A DNA stretch of 64,000 nucleotides from Pseudomonas oryzicola (GTDB taxonomy: Bacteria > Pseudomonadota > Gammaproteobacteria > Pseudomonadales > Pseudomonadaceae): NCBI RefSeq assembly GCF_014269185.2, contig NZ_JABWRZ020000001.1, positions 1,699,001 to 1,763,000 on the forward strand, written 5' to 3'. Positions 58,460-64,000 of the stretch are shown in pieces; position 1 is the first letter of the stretch, and each line of letters opens with the position of its first letter. The notes under the pieces are model-generated. The model was not told where the DNA came from, searched no databases, and saw only the letters and a program-made list of their open reading frames with translations. The position numbers and the translations under genes are program-made.

Positions 58460-59575
58460 ATGAACATGTTCAACGTAAGGCAGCTGATTGCCGCGACCCT
58501 GCTCCTGTCCTGCGCGTTCGGTGCCCAAGCTGAGCGCCTGAAGGACATCGCCAGCATTTCTGGCGTGCGTTCCAACCAGTTGATCGGCTATGGCCTGGTA
58601 GTGGGGCTCAACGGCACGGGTGACCAGACCACCCAGACGCCGTTCACCCTGCAGACCTTCAACAACATGCTGTCGCAGTTCGGCATCAAGGTGCCGGCCG
58701 GCTCCGGCAACGTGCAATTGAAGAACGTCGCGGCGGTGTCGGTGCATGCCGACCTGCCGGCATTCGCCAAGCCGGGCCAGGTGGTGGACATTACCGTGTC
58801 CTCCATCGGTAACTCCAAGAGCCTGCGCGGCGGCAGCCTGCTGATGACTCCGCTGAAGGGTATCGACGGCAACGTCTACGCCATCGCCCAGGGCAACCTG
58901 GTGGTCGGTGGCTTCGATGCCGAGGGTCGTGATGGTTCGAAGATCACCGTCAACGTTCCGTCGGCCGGTCGCATCCCGGGTGGCGCTACCGTCGAACGGG
59001 CAGTGCCGAGCGGCTTCAACCAGGGCAACAGCCTGACCCTGAACCTCAACCGCCCCGACTTCACCACTGCCAAGCGCATCGTCGACAAGGTCAACGAGCT
59101 GCTCGGCCCTGGCGTGGCCCAGGCCGTGGACGGCGGCTCGGTGCGGGTCACCGCGCCGATGGACCCGAGCCAGCGCGTCGACTACCTGTCGATCCTGGAA
59201 AACCTCGAGATCGACCCGGGCCAGGCCGTGGCCAAGGTCATCATCAACTCGCGTACCGGCACCATCGTCATTGGCCAGAACGTCAAGGTGTCGCCGGCGG
59301 CGGTGACCCACGGCAGCCTGACCGTGACCATCACCGAAGACCCGATCGTCAGCCAGCCGGGGCCGCTCTCCAATGGCCAGACTGCAGTGGTGCCGCGCTC
59401 GCGGGTCAACGCCGAGCAGGAAGCCAAGCCGATGTTCAAGTTCGGCCCGGGCACCACGCTGGATGAAATCGTCCGCGCGGTAAACCAGGTAGGTGCAGCG
59501 CCCAGCGACCTGATGGCGATCCTCGAAGCACTGAAACAGGCCGGCGCCTTGCAGGCCGACCTGATCGTGATCTGA
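58460..59575 (+). CDS. flgI: Flagellar P-ring protein FlgI
   Basis: Forms the periplasmic P-ring around the rod, with FlgA as chaperone. The product is 371 aa from ATG 58460 (or 369 aa from ATG 58466, [14 protein letters not shown]). A cleaved signal peptide ends near AFGAQA. The conserved N terminus is [26 protein letters not shown]. It ends [10 protein letters not shown], as in the family. It is 6 bp after flgH and 11 bp before flgJ. Confidence 0.95.
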   Translation: MNMFNVRQLIAATLLLSCAFGAQAERLKDIASISGVRSNQLIGYGLVVGLNGTGDQTTQTPFTLQTFNNMLSQFGIKVPAGSGNVQLKNVAAVSVHADLPAFAKPGQVVDITVSSIGNSKSLRGGSLLMTPLKGIDGNVYAIAQGNLVVGGFDAEGRDGSKITVNVPSAGRIPGGATVERAVPSGFNQGNSLTLNLNRPDFTTAKRIVDKVNELLGPGVAQAVDGGSVRVTAPMDPSQRVDYLSILENLEIDPGQAVAKVIINSRTGTIVIGQNVKVSPAAVTHGSLTVTITEDPIVSQPGPLSNGQTAVVPRSRVNAEQEAKPMFKFGPGTTLDEIVRAVNQVGAAPSDLMAILEALKQAGALQADLIVI

Positions 59576-59586
59576 GGACGCTGCCG

Positions 59587-60741
59587 ATGAACAGCAAAAG
59601 CCTGGTATCCGGCAGCGCCGACAGCGGTGCCTATACCGACCTCAACCGCCTGAGTTCGCTCAAGCACGGCGACCGCGACAGCGACGCCAATGTGCGCAAG
59701 GTGGCGCAGGAGTTCGAATCGCTGTTCATCAGCGAAATGCTCAAGGCCTCGCGCAAGGCCAGCGACGTGCTGGCCGACGACAACCCGATGAATACCGAGA
59801 CGGTGAAGCAGTATCGCGACATGTACGACCAGCAGTTGGCCGTGAGCATGTCCCGCGAGGGCGGGGGTATCGGCCTGCAGGACGTACTGGTGCGCCAGTT
59901 GTCGAAGAACAAGAGCGCGCCGGCCAACACCAGCCCGTTCCCGCGCATCGAGGGCAGCGCCCCGACGCTGTGGGGCAACAAGGTCGCCGAGCCCGTGCAT
60001 GCGCCCCAGGCGAATACCGGCCGTAACGACGTGGCCGCGCTCAATTCGCGGCGCCTGGCGCTGCCGAGCAGGCTCACCGACCGCCTGCTGGCCGGCATCG
60101 TGCCGTCGGCCGCCAGCACCAACAACGCTGCCGTGCCGGCCCGCGACGGCCAACAGGTGGCCAAGACCTTTGCCGTGCCGGACAACGGCCTGCGCATCCT
60201 CGGGCGCGCTGTGGCCCAGCCACCGCTGGCACCGAAAAAGGCTTTCGCCGACAGCGACGAATTCGTTGCCACCATGCTGCCGATGGCCGAACAGGCGGCC
60301 AAGCGCATCGGTATCGACCCGCGCTACCTGGTGGCGCAGGCAGCGCTGGAAACCGGCTGGGGCAAGTCGGTCATGCGCAACAGCGATGGCAGCAGCAGCC
60401 ACAACCTGTTCGGCATCAAGGCCAGCGGTAACTGGCAAGGCGATTCGGCGCGGGCGATCACCAGCGAATTCCGCGATGGCCAGTTCGTCAAGGAAACGGC
60501 AGCGTTCCGTTCCTACGACTCGTACCAGGACAGCTTCCACGACCTGGTCAGCTTGTTACAGAACAATTCGCGCTATCAAGATGCGGTGAAGGCCGCCGAT
60601 AAACCAGAACAGTTCGTGCAAGAGTTGCAGAAGGCCGGGTACGCCACCGACCCGAATTACGCCAGCAAGATCTCGCAGATCGCAAGACAGATGAAGTCGT
60701 ACGAGCACTACGCAATGCTCGATACCGCAACAAAACTTTAA
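59587..60741 (+). CDS. flgJ: Flagellar rod cap / peptidoglycan hydrolase FlgJ
   Basis: Caps the rod and opens the cell wall for it. The product is 384 aa. An N-terminal rod-binding domain (residues about 35-105, AQEFESLFISEMLKASRKAS) is followed by a Ser/Ala-rich linker (about 110-215). The C-terminal glucosaminidase domain has AQAALETGWGKSVMRNSD and HNLFGIKASGNWQGD, with the catalytic glutamate in ALETGWG. This is the two-domain form found in gammaproteobacteria. Confidence 0.95.
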   Translation: MNSKSLVSGSADSGAYTDLNRLSSLKHGDRDSDANVRKVAQEFESLFISEMLKASRKASDVLADDNPMNTETVKQYRDMYDQQLAVSMSREGGGIGLQDVLVRQLSKNKSAPANTSPFPRIEGSAPTLWGNKVAEPVHAPQANTGRNDVAALNSRRLALPSRLTDRLLAGIVPSAASTNNAAVPARDGQQVAKTFAVPDNGLRILGRAVAQPPLAPKKAFADSDEFVATMLPMAEQAAKRIGIDPRYLVAQAALETGWGKSVMRNSDGSSSHNLFGIKASGNWQGDSARAITSEFRDGQFVKETAAFRSYDSYQDSFHDLVSLLQNNSRYQDAVKAADKPEQFVQELQKAGYATDPNYASKISQIARQMKSYEHYAMLDTATKL

Positions 60742-60753
60742 GGGCATGGAACC

Positions 60754-62784
60754 ATGGCGAGTCTGATCAACATTGGTATGTCGGGGCTTGGCGCCGCGCA
60801 ATCGGGGATGTACACCCTCGGTAACAACATTGCCAACGCCGATGTCGAAAGCTACTCACGCCAGCAGAATGTGCAGAAGACCAAGGGCGGCCAACAAGTC
60901 GGCCAAGTGTTCATCGGCACCGGCACCACGCTGGCCGATGTACGCCGGGTGTACAACGCATTTCTGGAAAACCAGCTGCGCAGCACCACGTCGTTGAGCA
61001 GCGATGCCGCCTCCTACCTGAACCAGATCACCCCGCTGGATACCGCCCTGTCGAGCAGTGACACCGGCATCACCGCCGCTTTGCAAAGCTTCTTCAGTAC
61101 CTTGCAGGATGCCGCGGCCAAACCGACCGAGGACGCCTCGCGGCAACTGCTGCTGACCAGCGCGCAGTCCCTGAGCAAGCGTTTCAACACGCTGTCGGCG
61201 CAGCTCAACCAGCAGAACAGCAACATCAACTCCAACATGGCGGCGATCGCCGATCAGGTGAACAACCTGACCAAGACCATCGCTGACCTCAACGACCAGA
61301 TTTCTCGCGTCACGTCGATCTCCGGCCAGCCCAACGACTTGCTCGACCAGCGCGATGGCGCTGTGCGTGAGCTGAACAAGTTGATCGGCACCGATGTGGT
61401 GGAGCGTGATGGCAACTACGACGTCTACCTGAAGAATGGCCAGGCCCTGGTACTGGGCAAGACCACCCAGACCTTGGGCGTGGAGCCGAGCGCGACCGAC
61501 CCGACCCGCATGAGCCTGATCCTCAACCGCGGCTCGACCAAGATGGACATCACCAGCACCACCAGCGGTGGCGAGCTGGGTGGCCTGATCCGCTACCGCA
61601 AGGAAACCCTCGATCCCGCGCTCAACGAACTGGGCCGCGTGGCCCTGGTGGTGGCGGACGCGATCAACAGCCAGCTGGCCCAGGGTATCGACAAGAACGG
61701 TAGCTTCGGCGCCACCCTGTTCGGTGATATCAACAGCGCCGCGGCCATCAGCCAGCGCAGTATTGCCAAGTCAGGCAACAGCGCCGGCTCCGGCAACCTT
61801 GACGTGACCATCAAGGACACCGGCAAACTGACCACCAGCGATTACCAGGTGACCTTCACCAGCGCCACTGGCTACAGCGTGCGCAAGTTGCCTGAAGGCA
61901 CCGACATGGGCAGCTTCGACCTCGGTGACACACCGCCCCCGGTGATCGACGGCTTCACCCTGTCGCTCAACGGTGGTGGCCTGAGTGCCGGCGACAGCTT
62001 CAAGATCACCCCGACCCGCAACGCGGCGGCCGGCATCGAAACCGTGCTCACCGACCCCAAGCGCCTGGCCCTGGCTGCACCGCTGACCGCCACCAGTGGC
62101 GCGGGCAACAAAGGCACCGGGGTGATCACCCAGCCGACGCTGACCTCGGAAATGGACATCTATGACGCCACCCAGCGCTCGCAGCTGCAGACCGGGCTGA
62201 AGTATTCGACCCCGGTCAAGCTGGTGTTCGGGGACGACAGCACGTCGCCACAGGCCTATACCCTTTACGATGCCAAGGGCAACAACATCGGCGGCGGCAC
62301 GATCATCCCCGGCCAGGAAAACAAGCTGCAGTTGTCGGTGCCGATGGTCGATGGCAGCGGCAACCCGCTGGGTAGCGATTTCACCTTCGAGATGAGCGTT
62401 TCGGGCGCACCGAAGAACGGTGACAGCTATACCGTGGCGCTGACTGGCGCCGGCTCTGCGGACAACCGCAATGCCCAATCGGTGATCGACCTGCAGACCA
62501 AACCCACGGTCGAGGTGGGCAGCAACGGCAAGGGCATCAGCTTCACTGATGCCTATGCCAAGCTGGTTTCCAACGTCGGCGGCAAGGCCGGCCAGGCACA
62601 GATGGACAGTGATGCCACCTCGGCCCTGCATACCTCTGCACTGGACAGCCGCAACGGCCTGTCGGGGGTGTCGGTCGACGAAGAGACCGGCAACCTGATC
62701 AAGTTCCAGCAGTACTACACCGCGTCGTCGCAGATCATCAAGGCGGCCCAGGAAACCTTCGCCACCCTGATCAACAGTCTTTAA
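60754..62784 (+). CDS. flgK: Hook-filament junction protein FlgK
   Basis: HAP1, which joins hook and filament and is exported with chaperone FlgN. The product is 676 aa. It begins MASLINIGMSGLGAAQSGMY with NNIANADVESYSRQQNVQ, and ends with the helix SVDEETGNLIKFQQYYTASS and IIKAAQETFATLINSL. The long variable domain in the middle (about residues 330-560) has Thr/Gly-rich repeats. The ATG lies 12 bp after flgJ. Confidence 0.95.
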   Translation: MASLINIGMSGLGAAQSGMYTLGNNIANADVESYSRQQNVQKTKGGQQVGQVFIGTGTTLADVRRVYNAFLENQLRSTTSLSSDAASYLNQITPLDTALSSSDTGITAALQSFFSTLQDAAAKPTEDASRQLLLTSAQSLSKRFNTLSAQLNQQNSNINSNMAAIADQVNNLTKTIADLNDQISRVTSISGQPNDLLDQRDGAVRELNKLIGTDVVERDGNYDVYLKNGQALVLGKTTQTLGVEPSATDPTRMSLILNRGSTKMDITSTTSGGELGGLIRYRKETLDPALNELGRVALVVADAINSQLAQGIDKNGSFGATLFGDINSAAAISQRSIAKSGNSAGSGNLDVTIKDTGKLTTSDYQVTFTSATGYSVRKLPEGTDMGSFDLGDTPPPVIDGFTLSLNGGGLSAGDSFKITPTRNAAAGIETVLTDPKRLALAAPLTATSGAGNKGTGVITQPTLTSEMDIYDATQRSQLQTGLKYSTPVKLVFGDDSTSPQAYTLYDAKGNNIGGGTIIPGQENKLQLSVPMVDGSGNPLGSDFTFEMSVSGAPKNGDSYTVALTGAGSADNRNAQSVIDLQTKPTVEVGSNGKGISFTDAYAKLVSNVGGKAGQAQMDSDATSALHTSALDSRNGLSGVSVDEETGNLIKFQQYYTASSQIIKAAQETFATLINSL

Positions 62785-62797
62785 GGAGCCGTAGATC

Positions 62798-64000
62798 GTG
62801 AGCGTACGCATCTCCACTTCGCAGTTCTACAACACCAACCAGGCCAACTACCAGCGCAACTTCTCCAACTCGGTGAAGACCCAGCAGGAAGCCACCGATG
62901 GCATTCGCGTGCGCTCGGCCAAGGACGACCCGGTTGGCGCCGCCCGCCTGCTGCAGCTCGAGCAGCAGCAGAACATGCTCGAACAGTACGGCGACAACAT
63001 CGTCAATGTGCGCAATGCCCTGGGTACTGCCGAAAGCACCCTGAACGCCATCGGCACCATCCTGCAGCGGGTCAACGAACTGGCGGTGAGTTCCGGCAAC
63101 GCCGGCTTCACCGACAGCGACCGCAAGGCCAATGCTGCCGAACTGGACTCGCTGGAGCAGCAGCTGTTCACCCTGATGAACAGCAAGGACGAGAACGGCA
63201 AGTACATCTTCTCCGGTTCCAAGGGCGACACCCAGCCGTACGTGCGCAATGCCGATGGCACCTACTCCTACCAGGGCGACCAGTCGCAGTTGAAGCTGCA
63301 GGTGGGCGACATGCTCAGCCTGGCGGCCAACGAAACCGGCTACGATGCCTTCGAGCAGGCGCTGAACACCAGCCGCAGCGAGACCCGGCTGACGGCACCG
63401 GCCATCGATGATGGCCGGGTCAGCCTGTCCAACGGCCAGGTTTCCGGCAGCTCTACCTACAACGACCGTTTCCGCAGTGGCGAACCGTACAGCATCGAGT
63501 TCGTCAGCAGCACCCAGTTCAAGATCACCGATGCCAGCGGCAACGACGTTACCCTCGAAGCCACCCAGGGCGGCAAGTTCGACCCGAAAGGCGACAACAC
63601 TGAGATCAGCTTCCGTGGCGTCGACCTGCGCCTGGACATCAGTTTCAAGGCCGGTGATGAAGCCGACCCGGATGCTGCCATCGCCGGCCACACCTTCAGC
63701 CTGACCTCCAAGGCGGACCAGATCGGCAGCAGCCGCAGCCCGGGTAATGCCTCGTCGGTGCAGATCACCGGTAGCTCGGTGGTCGACCAGGCGGCGTACA
63801 AGGCCGCCTTCCCCGAAGGCGCGGTGCTCAAGTTCACCAGCGCCACCGACTTCGAGCTGTACACCGCGCCGGTCAGCGACGGCAGCCGGCCGATCTCCAC
63901 GGGTACCCTGAGCGGTACCACCGCCACGGTACTCGGCGTGCAATTCGACCTGTCCGGGGCGCCAAGTGCCGGTGATTCGTTTGCCATCAAGGTCGACACC
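62798..64000 (+). CDS. flgL: Hook-filament junction protein FlgL (partial, 3' end missing)
   Basis: HAP3, the outer junction protein next to flagellin; a FlgN client. The start is GTG 62798 with AAGGAG 9 bp upstream. The frame (MSVRISTSQFYNTNQAN) is open to the last base, 401 codons, and continues outside the window. The N-terminal flagellin-like helix (QEATDGIRVRSAKDDPVGAA) and GTAESTLNAIGTILQRVNEL are conserved. The product is already long for FlgL, because of a middle variable region, which is common in Pseudomonas. Confidence 0.94.
   Translation, partial: MSVRISTSQFYNTNQANYQRNFSNSVKTQQEATDGIRVRSAKDDPVGAARLLQLEQQQNMLEQYGDNIVNVRNALGTAESTLNAIGTILQRVNELAVSSGNAGFTDSDRKANAAELDSLEQQLFTLMNSKDENGKYIFSGSKGDTQPYVRNADGTYSYQGDQSQLKLQVGDMLSLAANETGYDAFEQALNTSRSETRLTAPAIDDGRVSLSNGQVSGSSTYNDRFRSGEPYSIEFVSSTQFKITDASGNDVTLEATQGGKFDPKGDNTEISFRGVDLRLDISFKAGDEADPDAAIAGHTFSLTSKADQIGSSRSPGNASSVQITGSSVVDQAAYKAAFPEGAVLKFTSATDFELYTAPVSDGSRPISTGTLSGTTATVLGVQFDLSGAPSAGDSFAIKVDT

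Overview
The window is a piece of chromosome from a member of the Pseudomonas putida group. The evidence is the content and order of the genes: aromatic amino-acid uptake and phh genes, acsA, the arginine transport and AST operons, alaS-lysC-csrA with tRNAs, mgtE, amrZ, the bkd operon, and the flg flagellar cluster. GC-rich codon use, P. putida-type REP elements and PhhR, ArgR, sigma-54 and sigma-28 motifs of Pseudomonas type agree. The species call rests on remembered gene order and protein sequence, not on a search.

Layout. 1-2.7 kb: scpA (cut by the left edge), scpB and rluB. 3.0-10.9 kb: an aromatic amino-acid permease (aroP), a LysR regulator, a large YdiJ-type FAD/Fe-S oxidoreductase, a degraded MFS remnant, a 42-aa ORF, and phhB-phhA facing phhR. 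12.5-15.2 kb: a small DUF2790 protein and acsA. 15.6-28.1 kb: an arginine module, with the ABC importer operon and argR, then the arginine succinyltransferase pathway (aruC, aruF, aruG, astD, astB, a small His-tailed protein, astE). Candidate ArgR half-sites lie before both operons, and a 68-bp perfect inverted repeat separates them. 28.1-29.3 kb: an unusual M91-like protein that has lost its zinc motif.

29.6-37.8 kb is housekeeping: alaS, lysC, csrA, tRNA-Ser, three identical tandem tRNA-Arg(ACG) genes, mgtE, amrZ and a phnN-like kinase. 37.9-45 kb: tRNA-Arg(CCT), a PAS-GGDEF diguanylate cyclase, and the branched-chain keto acid dehydrogenase operon bkdA1-bkdA2-bkdB-lpdV with its divergent activator bkdR. 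45-47.9 kb: two paralogous proteins of unknown function flanking an MFS transporter.

48-64 kb is the proximal flagellar cluster. flgM-flgN-flgZ (from a near-perfect sigma-28 promoter) and flgA are on the minus strand. cheV-cheR, flgBCDE, a small exported protein, and flgFGHIJKL are on the plus strand, with sigma-54 promoters before flgB and flgF. flgL runs off the right edge.

Most of the window is conserved core genome. No CRISPR array, insertion sequence or intact prophage was seen. The least explained items are the M91-like pseudoprotease, the paralog pair around the MFS gene, the large inverted repeat, the MFS remnant, the aroP leader region and the overlapping flgA/cheV promoters.
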